Shown one piece after another: positions 21,616 to 32,055 of a DNA stretch of 64,000 nt. How positions within the stretch are numbered: the stretch's first letter is position 1; the number at the start of each line of letters is the position of its first letter. A program made the translations under genes and the position numbers. The stretch covers positions 19,246,484 through 19,310,483 of the forward strand of contig OU342804.1 of NCBI GenBank assembly GCA_910591455.2. Direction: 5' to 3'. Origin of the DNA: Pholis gunnellus (Eukaryota > Chordata > Actinopteri > Perciformes > Pholidae). Under the pieces are notes generated by a model. The model saw nothing but the letters and a program-made list of their open reading frames with translations, was not told where the DNA came from and searched no databases.

Positions 21616-24600
21616 CATAGTCCCATGGAGGTGGAGTATAAAGTCTACTTGCATTACTGTTAAGAGCTGTTTTATCCTGTACGTACACATCTTAAGTCAG
21701 TAATTCTGCTTTCACAAAGGTAAATGTTTCTGTTTTAAACATGTTCTCCTTCCTAAATCTATCTTTGACAAAGCTCCTCTTGCAGAAATGATAGATACTG
21801 CCGGCCTACCACTTTGCACATCATCACCCAGGAAAGGAGAAAGATTTGTGGGTGGGATGTTTATATTTATGTCAGCATGCCACTTTGTCCCTTTGAAGAG
21901 GCCAAGTGTTCATTCAGTTTCACATACAGTAAAGGGAACTCAAAGATTTATTTAAAAAGATGAAAGAAAAAACACACTCTTAGGCAGAGCAAGAATGACA
22001 GTTATATTAAAAGCATCACTTTAGCCGTACATACCAGTTTTGACCTCACGGCATCTTAAACTGGGCCGAAACTGTGAAAACAGATCGATTATGCTGGGGT
22101 TTACTTTTCTTTCACTGTTTTTTTGTGCCTCATATGTTTTTGTTCTAGAGAAATATAACAGTAGTTTTACGTGTATTCGCTATTGCTCCCTCCTCACTCC
22201 TTCATCTGACCTAGAGGCTCTCTATATGATGCCGTTAGTAACTTACCTCACTGAACTCACTTTATTGTCCATTTTACACGCACACCTCCCTCAGTACCCC
22301 TGAAGCAGTTCGAAGATTACTCGTGGGCTGAGATTTAGTTACAAAAACATCTCAATTCAAAATCTGTGTATAAACCTTCCCCATTTAGATGATTGTCTCA
22401 GTGTGTTTGTGTCTGCATGCGTCTGCTCATGCATCTCTGTATGTGTTTGTAAAAGAGCTCTAAAGCATGTTCTGTAAAGGCAAACTCAAACTCAAACACC
22501 CAGCACTGACATGCCACAGGTAAGGCCCTTTCAACCACAAACTCCCAAAAGATGGAGGTGCTGACAGACTGACCACATGCACTTTGCAGCACAGTCTTGC
22601 CGAAAGCGACCAGCTTGCAGCGAGACACCCGCAGCAGCATAGTAGTGAGAATGTCTTACGTTTTGTCAAAGCTGTTATAGTCCACAAAAGCATTTTTGTG
22701 TCCAGATCACAACATATCAATTCATCTGATAGATCGGAAAAAACAATCCTCAAGTGTGGGACTATTATTAAACCAAAAAGAGATACAAAGGAGTGTATGT
22801 GTTTCTGAGGCACGTTCAAGTGATACTGCTGAACTACTGACCCAAACAAGTGTATTCATTTAGTGTACCTTCAAAATTCCTGACAATTCCTTTCTCTTAT
22901 CCATTACTACTCAAAACCATCTCTTTTCTGTTATTAGTCCCTCTGAAACACCATTATGTGTTTTAAGGTGCATAAGGCCACTAGGTCCCTCTCTTCTGTG
23001 TAAAAAACCCTGGCACTCAAGTTTGCAGCCGTATATAATTCCAAACTGTGCTAATATTTACGTCTTTCCAGAAGCATTTGTCTCACTATGCTGAGCCAAA
23101 ACACAGCAGACTGAACTACTTAATACAAACAAATGTTGACCTAACAAGAAAACAAAAACATATCGACAAAGACATAATTGTTGTCTATTCTGTCATATTA
23201 CCTGTTTTTATGATTTGTGAGATGGGATACAACTGCACTTTCTTCCAGAAAAGATGAAAATTAAAATGTAATGTAACCAATAATCAAATTTCCCCTGGTT
23301 GGGGAACTTCTTTGAGATCCAAAACAAGTACATTTCCTGCTATTCTTCATTTGAACCGTTATGCAAAGAAACGTTATAGTCCTGTTTAATTGTATGAACA
23401 TATAGTCATTAAGCAATGAACAAGCAGAACAATATTTTTATGTTAAGATTTTTATTTCTATTATAATAATCAAATACTATCTGTTATGCATTAATCAGGG
23501 CTCTGGGGCAGGTGGAGCTCCTAATTAGCTAAACCATTCAGTTTGGATTCCTCACATGTTTTAAAGCAGCTCTGATTTCTACTTCTTTCAATCTAGGCAG
23601 GGAACTAGTGGCCTTTGTGGCCAAAATCAAAGCACTCCCTTGCTATGAATAGTGATTTTTCTGGTTCTCCTCCTCACCAGTGCTGTCAGAGAGGCTGTCC
23701 CCCCTGAGACTTTCCCCTTTGACCCCAATAAATGGACTCCTGTCAACTGAATAAAAAAGCGGTGATTGGCCTTTAGTGATGCCTGTTTTTCGGGCAATGG
23801 ACGTTTGATGATGGATCACAATAACAGAAAGGCTCCGACAGGGAGATGGGTGGAGCTCAGCACTCAGCGGGATGTCTGGTGATATGACATCGGCATTACA
23901 AGCTCTGGACAGTGAGGAGGTTAATTCTATGAAGGGGTTTCTCTTTACACAATTTATTGCATCAACAACAAATGTTGTGTGTTTCTTTTTCTAACGAGAT
24001 AACATAATGAAATAGTCTGGGAGAAAGCATGGGGATGTGACTAACGATTGTCAATGTCATGTGGTAATTAGGTCTTGTGGACCTGTAGACGGGCAGGAGC
24101 TTTTCAGGAGTGGCTGAGTTTTTTTTAGATCACACCCTGGTATCTTGCTGAGTGGCCCGGTGAGACCGCTTGGCGAGGACAGTGAGAAAATGTAGGTTGT
24201 TACGTCCATCTAAAAGCCCAGATGGACTCTGCAGCCTGCTCCAATCAGCTCACAAAGGTGATATAATTGCCAGGGCAGGATGGGACAAGGCCACCGCCTT
24301 TGGAGTTCTTCATTCTCCTCCCTTTCCCATTGCACCTATTCTCTCCCACTCTATACTCACTGATTATACTCCCCTCCCTCATTGTCCCATTATCCCCCTC
24401 CAACAACAGGCCAATTTGTCCCTCCAGCTTGGCTCCCGCCTCCCCTCCTGCTGCGTTATTTAGCCCCTCTTCTGCACTTCAATGGCAGGTACTGATTAGA
24501 GAACTTCCACGACCTCTTCGCTATTCCTCAAAAATCCCTCCTCCCTTTCCCAGCAACCTTTAATCTGATTACAGGCTTTCTGCAGCTTTTCAAAGGAGGC

Positions 24601-25085
24601 CAGTCCCAGGAGGACAATGGCAGACCAAGTGGTTTCACAAACACACTCCCCAGGGTCATATGATTCACAGGAGGAGCTGCGTCCACTCTCCTCAGCATCA
24701 AATCGCTGCAAGATCTGTCCGCACAATGATTTAAGAGAAACATCTCTGTTACAGTGGATCCATCTTTCACCTATTGGACCCTGTCATCAAAAATCACAGC
24801 AAACTTCTGCAGTGTCTGAAAACACTGGATTTGAGTCAAGATCCCAAAGGTCTATATCTGTCTTTTTTCTAGTTGTAGAGGATAAACTACTGGATCAAAC
24901 TGATTGATTTGCAGCCATTGACAGTTAAAACGGTTTGACACCACTGAGTCTTCATCACAGTCAAATTCTGATTATTTTGGTGTTTGGGTGAAAAGATTTT
25001 GACTCTGATGAAGGTACAGCTACATTAAGTACATTGAGTGTGCTCCAGTGCTGTGCTATTTTTTCACAGATGATCAGAAAGAAAG
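21616..25085. other. Unassigned intergenic sequence
   Basis: No gene is recognised. Candidate regulatory patches of mixed composition lie at about 23490-23620 (CAGGTGGAGCTCCTAATTAGC) and 24130-24300. A strongly pyrimidine-rich strand runs over about 24300-24460. The 129-codon minus-strand frame at 22460-22849 has no recognisable family. Confidence 0.35.
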
Positions 25086-25245
25086 TTAATAGTTAGTTGT
25101 TCGTTAGTTAAGGTAAATGTATAATAATAGTATCTGATAATTAGTTAGTTGATGGTCAGTTAATATAATTAGTTAATTAATAGTTACTAAATAGTTAATT
25201 AATGTTTACTAGCTAGTTAGTTAGTGAGGTAGTTAGTTAGTTAAT
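25086..25245. repeat. Degenerate (TTAG)n-type repeat
   Basis: Imperfect iterations of GTTAGTTAGTTAAT with TTAG/TTAAT variants extend for about 160 bp, for example AGCTAGTTAGTTAGTGAGG. This is low-complexity sequence without coding potential and is not the vertebrate telomere TTAGGG. Confidence 0.8.
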
Positions 25246-26520
25246 AGATAATAACTCGGTAATATAGTTAGTAAGAACTTGTCATTGAAGTAACTTATGA
25301 GTTAGGTACAGGTTTGCACAGCCTTGTCTCCTAAAAATGATCCATGTTGTTTTGCAATCAGAAGTGACACAAGAGGGTGGAGTTAAGTACAACCGAATGG
25401 TGAATAAGACATTTTTAGGCGACCAAAACGGTAACAATTAACTTTCATGAACGGAAAACACACTGTGAAAGGCTTAAAGTTGTGGTAGCGACGTGTCAAT
25501 CACAAAGTAGCCAGGCAAAGTAAAAACTACAAAACAATCGGACTTTGTTTTTTCCAACCAGAGGAGTCACCCCCCGGCTGGCTATTTAAGTTTAAGGCAC
25601 TTCCACATTGGCTTCACTTTTCAGACCGGATGTTGCCGCCTGGTATGACACCATGTAAATGGTGTGTGTGTCATTGCACTATAACAACACAGACTATAAG
25701 GTATTTGACCCCAGCTGAGTGTTAATAGATAAACCCTCAGTTAACTTGCTTAAACCCATCAGGCCTTTTTAGAGACCTCTTCAGTCAATAAAGCTTCTAC
25801 CACCAGTCAACCTGACAAGACCAGCACAAAGCACATGTGTATTGAGAGTTCATTAATGTCACAGTGAATGGTCAGGAAATGACCCTATTGACTGGCGTGT
25901 CCAGGCTTCATTACCATCAGAATAAAGGGAGCAGAAGGGCCGGAGCCCTGGAGGCAACTAGTAAGCCCATGATGACCTGAAGGAGCTGGACATCCAATTG
26001 GCTCACAGTTTAACCCTCTCAGACTCAACACACTTTCAACATTAGTCAAATCAAAAATGAAGCCAACTAATGATGTTTTAGCGATGCGGATATTTCTCCA
26101 CTCGTTCAAGGAGCATCAGTTCGGCAGCATTTAAACTAATGCTGCATGAGAGACCTTGAGTTGTCAGAGTCACATGACTTAAGGAGCTGGTTATGGAACT
26201 GCACTGGAAACAGCGTCACTAATCTAACTTTATCTAAGGTCCAACTTAAATAAAATATTTACAATTATCAGCAGGGTATAAAAAAATGTCCTGTCATGCA
26301 AGGCTGCAATGTAGATTTGTCAATAATTCATACAAACATTGAAATATATTTTTTTTAAATGTTGGGATAATTTGTTTGTAATGTGTACTGCTGAAGTTAA
26401 GTATATGCATCATCATATATGCATTTTGTTGTCTGCATGGATTTTTTTTAAAATCTTGTTTGTTCTTTTAAAACACTAAAACACTGACTACTGTTCATCC
26501 TAAAATTTCTTCGGGACATA

Positions 26521-26521
<1 letters not shown>
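25246..26521. other. Unassigned intergenic sequence
   Basis: No gene is recognised. The 25800-26160 segment is less AT-rich, with unbroken mixed composition that could be a conserved element, but no motif supports a specific call. Confidence 0.35.

Positions 26522-26567
<46 letters not shown>
26522..26567. repeat. (CA)23 microsatellite
   Basis: A pure CA run sits within AT-rich sequence. Confidence 0.98.
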
Positions 26568-26570
<3 letters not shown>

Positions 26571-27217
26571 ATATACAGGTCTTTATCTCTAAGGACAGAA
26601 GTGTTGATATAAAAGAGGGCTAAAACTTATCTTGAGCCAGAGAAGTATTCATACATTATTCCCCTAAATTGTTTACCTCATAATGTCACCTTGTGTAGTT
26701 ATAGAATTATCCAGGTTTGGGCGATTTGTTTGACATCTGAGTGATGAATACGTTATCTGATATCAAACCAGTCTCCTTAAATAGAGAGAATAACAGCTTT
26801 TGGAAAACATGGTTAAGAGCTATACAAATGTATTATTGTTGTATGTCCAGTCAAATGAAGCCATTCCATTAGGTTAGGAATTGAGCATCTTAATTTTGGA
26901 TGGATACAAGACTAAATCAAATGATAACGACTATTATTATGAATATCAGAAACCACAAACTGTATACCACCAGTGTACAAGAAAAGAGAAAGATTAATTA
27001 AAACAAGACAATTCAAAACTAATATTCATGAGGCTAAAAGTAAGTCTATATTATTTTCAATTCAAGAGACAACCCAAGACTAAAGATTTCTCAAGGTATA
27101 TTGTTGAAAATGGAAATAACATAGAAATAGGATTGCTAGAATATTTATTTGATATGTTTATTTGCAATCCCACATTTTTACAGGAGCTGGAATGTATGAG
27201 GCGTTCAGATGAGTTTA

Positions 27218-27300
27218 TTCTGTAACAATGGCACACATGCACAGATACAGTTGCTGAGCATGAATGGAAGGTTGGTCAGATGTTCGCTCCCGCTTGAAAC
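27218..27300 (+). repeat. Copy 1 of a local ~80-bp duplicated segment
   Basis: The segment has CTGTAACAATGG at its start and a block TGAATGGAAGGTTGGTCAGA continuing into TGTTCG near its end. The same order and spacing recur about 920 bp downstream. The middle portions are diverged. Confidence 0.7.
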
Positions 27301-27799
27301 AGCACATAAGATTCCCATACTAGGTGTTTTACTCTTATATCGGGATCGCATAGTGGTGCACTGATCATATAAAAAGAGCAACACAAAGAAGAAATAAAAA
27401 CATATTCTGGGCTATGTAATCGTGAATTTCCATCAACAATAAATGCAATTATCTATAATGACAATTATTAATAATAACTCCTATCATATTATTATCTTCT
27501 TACAGTATAATAAAATATCCTGATTCTACAACCAAAATGTTTGCTTTGCTGCCACCTTGTGGTGATAATGGAGTGTAGCAGACCTGTCGGCAGCCTACAC
27601 TCAAGCACGTTTAACCAGCAAACTACATACACAGCAGTCAGTAGTAGAGTTGTGGAGTTTATACCCAACTATGTTTCTGGAAGTTCACAATATACCCACC
27701 TATCAGCCAGAAAGCCATTGGAATATAAAAGGTATAAGAGTACACCTAAACACAACACACACAAAACCACTAAAAATCTGTGCAATAGAAACACACTGT

Positions 27800-28063
27800 G
27801 CATTAAAAGTACCCTGTCTGGATATTTTTGTATTTTAGTTCTTTAGATATACTTAGTTACTGTGGATTTTGTACTTTTTGCACTTTTCTTACTTAGTTGA
27901 TATTCTTACTGTTTATTACTTATTTACTTATTTGTATTACTTGTTGCTCTTGTTTTTTTACTCTGTATCTTAATCTGTGCTTGTCTGTCCACTTTGCTGC
28001 TTTGATCCTGTGAATTTTCCCACTGCGGGACTAATAAAGGATTATCTTATCTTATCTTATCTA
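27800..28063 (+). mobile_element. LINE-type retrotransposon 3' tail with (ATCTT)n
   Basis: T-rich sequence ends in CCCACTGCGGGACTAATAAA, followed by a GGATT(ATCTT)n microsatellite tail. I recognise this 3' end from fish non-LTR retrotransposons. The upstream TGCACTTTT/TTATTACTTATTT-rich sequence fits its 3' UTR. No open reading frame for reverse transcriptase remains, so it is a dead-on-arrival truncated copy. Confidence 0.6.
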
Positions 28064-28142
28064 CCCATCTACCTAAGTACCCACACCCCTTCAACGACCA
28101 CTGACTGCAACATAATACTCACCAGTTCAACAGGTAGACATA

Positions 28143-28220
28143 TCTGTAACAATGGGGTGGACACACAACCAGTCACTCCGGATGAATGGAAGGTTGGTCA
28201 GATGTTCGATCCAACTTAAA
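28143..28220 (+). repeat. Copy 2 of the local ~80-bp duplicated segment
   Basis: CTGTAACAATGG is followed about 30 bp later by the same TGAATGGAAGGTTGGTCAGA-TGTTCG block as in copy 1. It starts about 80 bp after the LINE tail, so the two copies bracket it. Confidence 0.7.
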
Positions 28221-29859
28221 CTACACAGTAATGTTTCATATTGGTAGACCACATGGTCAACTAACTTAACGAATTACTGTAAATCTATGGTGGATTTGTA
28301 ACTGTATCTTACAGTATTTCATAATAACTGTAACATACAGTTAAATGTTCATCCATAGCATGTAAATTAACAGTTAATGCCGTCAATTAAAAATAACAGC
28401 AGACTACCGTAATTTATCAGCACGATACAGTATTTATTGTGAAGAGGTGGATACACGCTTCTCTATACAAGTTCAGTGAATCACAATCCATCTACATCGC
28501 ACTGTCTATTGTAGGTTAATGTGTCTGTAATGACGATAGAATATTTGTATTATTCAAACTGCTCATTGCCTACAAGTCATTCGTGAGTGACAAGACCTGA
28601 CCTGATCCTTCTGAGCAGCCATGTGGAGATCAACCGAGGAGCCGAGGCAACATTACGCTGATCATCCTAAATTCAGTGTCCAGTATTGTTTCGTCTTGAT
28701 GATTATTTAACTGTTAACATCTCAGATAATGTTTCACTTGGTCTGTTTTGTTAAAATTTTGGTAAATTGCATTTACTGGTTAATTTACCAACAGGATTCC
28801 CACACAACTGTGAGTCGCTATGCTGCATAACACACTGCCTCTGGTGCACACTTTCCACTGTGATTTTCATGAACAAAATATTGATTTGTGGTTGGCAGTC
28901 ACAACTTTAACAGGAATTGAAGTAATTTATTTACACTGTTACACAAGCAAATCATTAATGTTAAAGCTGCCATTTAAAATAAATGTATTGTCAAGAGCTT
29001 AAAAAGAGTTAACAGAAAGATTTGAAAGAGTAGATCTTCCACTTTTGTTTCGGGGAACCAAGACGTTTTTTTAAAAAAGCAGGGGAATTTATTCTTCACC
29101 TCTTGGAGCAGACATTATGTCCCAATTGAGAAATGTCGCCACAGAGGCTTCAAAGCTAACTGTTACCAGTAACAGAGCTACCGGACCAGCAGCACAGGTG
29201 AACAGGGGACAAGGCCTCAGGATTTCACCCCGTCTGTACAAAAGTCAGACTCTACTGTACACAGTTTGAATCCTAACCCGATCCCAGCATCGCTATCGCT
29301 GTTTTATTGATAAAAGCAGCTTTGACTAACACAACAGCACATACTGCCATCGGTTACACACAGGTTAAGGTCACCATCATACTGGCCTACGTTTTTGGCC
29401 AAATACTGGTTGACATGCTCATTGAGTCACTCTCCAGACCTGCCACCGCTTTATTGGAGAAAAATGAAACAGCTGCTCCTTTGGCAGCAAGAACTGGTGC
29501 TGTTCAGCCGCAGCAAGAGGAGGCATTTCTCAACTGTTTTTGTCATTGCTGGCTGCAATTTTTCCACAAAATCCACATGACTAAGGCAATCATTTGGATT
29601 GTTTTTCGCCATGGTGAGAGCAGGAATCTTCACTGCACTTGCCGTAGGGCGAGAAGTATTTTTAACTGTTGTTGCCAAGGCACCAAGAGGAGCTGTCACA
29701 GTGGTGCCATACTTGCCAACTGTGGTGAGGTTTATAGGCAGCTTACTTTTTGATGTGCTTTATTGGACGCTTATTTATCTGCTCACACTTTCTTGCTGCC
29801 ATGTTGCTTCCATATAACATGAAAAACAGTCGTTTGGTTTATTGCAAATGTTGGAGAGC
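28221..29859. other. Unassigned sequence with repeat-like patches
   Basis: Segment 28270-28450 repeats ACAGT/ACTGT motifs in both orientations (TTACTGTAAATC, TTACAGTATTTC, AACATACAGTTAAA), suggesting a decayed DNA element. A 148-codon frame at 29307-29753 (+) overlaps other open frames. It shows no domain I recognise, and its length is close to chance expectation. Confidence 0.35.
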
Positions 29860-30048
29860 GAGAGAGGAGACAGAGACAGCAGCAGCCCAAGGTTTCTACC
29901 CGTTAAAGGGGAGGTTTTTCTTGCCACTGTTGCCCACTGCTTCCTCATGAGGGAATGCTGGGTTTTTATTACTCGTAGAGTACAGTCTAGACCTGCTCTA
30001 TATGAAGTGTCTCTAGATAACTTTTATTATGATTTGATGCCAAACTGA
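29860..30048 (+). mobile_element. Teleost retrotransposon-like 3' end
   Basis: The phrases TTTCTACCCGTTAAAGGGGA, GGTTTTTCTTGCCACTGTTG, CTCATGAGGGAATGCTGGG, GTACAGTCTAGACCTGCTCT and AACTTTTATTATGATTTGAT occur in order. I recognise them as the 3' end of a very common fish interspersed repeat. The canonical A-rich (AATTG)n-type tail is reduced to CTGAATTGG. Family assignment is from memory. Confidence 0.6.
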
Positions 30049-31164
30049 ATTGGTTAGCACTTGTCATTCAGCAAGAGTACGGATACAGTTTTTAAGGTCT
30101 CCTTGTGTTCTCGAGCAGGTTAGGTGAACTGGAGACTCGCCTGCAGGTGTGAACTTATTTGTAAGTTAAAAGTATGTCCAGTTGTATTCAACTTGTAAAT
30201 GTGGGGTGTAAATGAACAAGTCAATTCGAAATGAAGTTTTAGCGTAAGTTCAGTCAGGAAGACTATACTCTCGCATGCCTAAACCCATAGTTGCGCATGC
30301 GCACTCTTTATTTCCTTGCTGTTATTGTTTGGGGCTGTTGATCATGATATCAGCTGTCTAGATCAGCCGGTCTCTTCTATCCAATAGCATAACGACACAA
30401 TTACATCGTTGGCCTATCATCTTGCTGCTGTCTATTTTTAAATATGACTGTCCCTCTACCTTCAGTACGTTCATGCTGCTGTTACGCAACCCTCCACCTC
30501 CCCATCTCCGCCAAATCTTCGCAGATTAATCAGCTTCATTAACTCATAATTTTATCAGCTTCATCAGCCACCAGTGTCTGGACTCCATGGGGGGATTTAT
30601 CTTGCTGCTGCTCAGGGCAGAAGCCCCTCGATTACAAATCTCTCTGTAAAGTCCAAGCGCCAAAGACTCTGAAGACTTTATCATCACATATCATTTGTTC
30701 ACAATAAACAATTATCTTTTCTTTATCTGACTTGTCTCTCCTGATTGAACTCTATTTTACTTTTGAAAAACTGTGTTCTTAAGGTTGGAGCCAAGGCTGG
30801 TTTACCAATGGGCCTCAGACCCTCAGGGGGCCCAAAGCAAAGATTCATGTATCAATTAGTTTGTGGTAATTTCATGAATTGAATTCATTTTAGTCAAAAC
30901 AGTCTAAACTAATGTTTACAATCACATTCACAACGCGAGAGGAGATCGGGTGGTGTGAAAGGAAATTGACCAACAATGCCAGAATGTGGAGATATTGAGT
31001 GAACATGAATGAAATAAACTTCCTGGGTTTAATGTTTTTTTCAGGCACATGAGAGGCTATTGCTGAAGTATCAGTAATATAAGTAATTTCAACTATATGA
31101 CAGTATTGCATTTTAATCATAGGGGCTGAGCAAAGAAAAGAGAGTAAAGACAATGATATAAGGT
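30049..31164. other. Unassigned sequence between repeats and the rhcg 3' end
   Basis: The interval contains a perfect NRF1-type palindrome at 30292-30303 (listed separately). A mixed-composition block at about 30440-30700 has the character of an old interspersed repeat, but I cannot name it. Confidence 0.35.
30292..30303. promoter_or_regulatory. NRF1-type palindrome TGCGCATGCGCA
   Basis: This is an exact 12-bp palindrome containing GCGCATGCGC, the consensus of nuclear respiratory factor 1, which usually sits in CpG-island promoters. Here the surroundings are not a CpG island and no first exon is apparent. Function is inferred from the motif only. Confidence 0.35.
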
Positions 31165-32021
31165 TATTGTTTAATTCCAGTTACATGTGATTTATGAATG
31201 TGTACATATACATCATGAAGACAACAAGCAGGTTGTCACATACAATCACATATAGTCTATGGAGTTTGCCTAACATTCAACACTACAGCAAACAAATCGC
31301 TGAAAATTGTATCATAACAAAAGTTAGTAAAAACTTCCACCTTAAGAACAAGCTAGTTATGACCATAATATGCAAGATTAAACCATATGTACACACAGCT
31401 TACAAAAACCTATACATCATTTTAAAGAAATAACTACAATATACAACTCAAAAATTGTCTAATTTGGCTGCACAAATACTTTTGATTATTCACTAATCAC
31501 CTTCATTTATACACCATTTTTCTAACAGAGTCTTCATTATGGAGAAATAAAATGGCAAACATTTCATCGATTTAAAAAGGTATGACATAAGAGCTTCAGA
31601 GCTGATGTACAAATGTTTCTCAATTCTTCTGCATTATAATCATTTTACAGAGCATTAACAGTGTCTTTGACTTCCCATTGTGCTGCTTGGATTCAGAACC
31701 TGATATTTTACAGTACAGTACATTAAGCATCTGCAAATCATATGAAGTTTCATCCAAAATGAAAGAGAAAGTAAATGTAGTTTAAAAGTTCCTTCAAAAT
31801 AAAACCAGATTGAGAATAATTTTTCCATTTATGAGTTATTTGATTACCACCATCATAACCTTAAGCTTCCAATCATTCACAAATCTGTCAGGTGTAAAAG
31901 GTGCGAGACAAGCGTGTCAGAGGGCCGGTGTGATCCTTTCTTTGTATAAGTGCACATTTTGGTGGCTGCTGTTGTTTCACAACTGTATCAAGTTCAAAGT
32001 GAAATGAGGGGCTCGATGTTT
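31165..32021 (-). other. Probable 3' untranslated region of rhcg
   Basis: AT-rich sequence directly follows the rhcg stop codon on the minus strand and has no other gene. An ATTAAA-type polyadenylation signal (TTTAAT on the plus strand, about 31170) is a candidate 3' end. The true cleavage site cannot be fixed by eye. Confidence 0.3.
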
Positions 32022-32055
32022 CTAACTTTGCTCCACAGAGAAGTTTGATTCGGAT
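32022..32055 (-). CDS. rhcg: Terminal coding exon of rhcg
   Basis: Exon 10 ends ...CAAGACAT|GTAAGT, an excellent donor. A long polypyrimidine tract (TTTTTTTCTTTTTGTCCGACAG) ends at 32056. Joining them gives Ile, then SESNFSVEQS and TAG. If the intron is retained, translation stops at the TAA inside GTAAGT, giving a tail ending HKHQDM. The spliced form is preferred because both sites are strong, but short terminal exons are easily mispredicted. Confidence 0.75.

Noticed and set aside
25086..25245. TTAG-rich block considered as interstitial telomere repeat
   Set aside because: The unit is TTAG/TTAAT without the GGG of vertebrate TTAGGG.
29307..29753. 148-codon plus-strand frame
   Set aside because: No domain, overlapping open frames on both strands, length near chance expectation, and adjacent to repeat-derived sequence.
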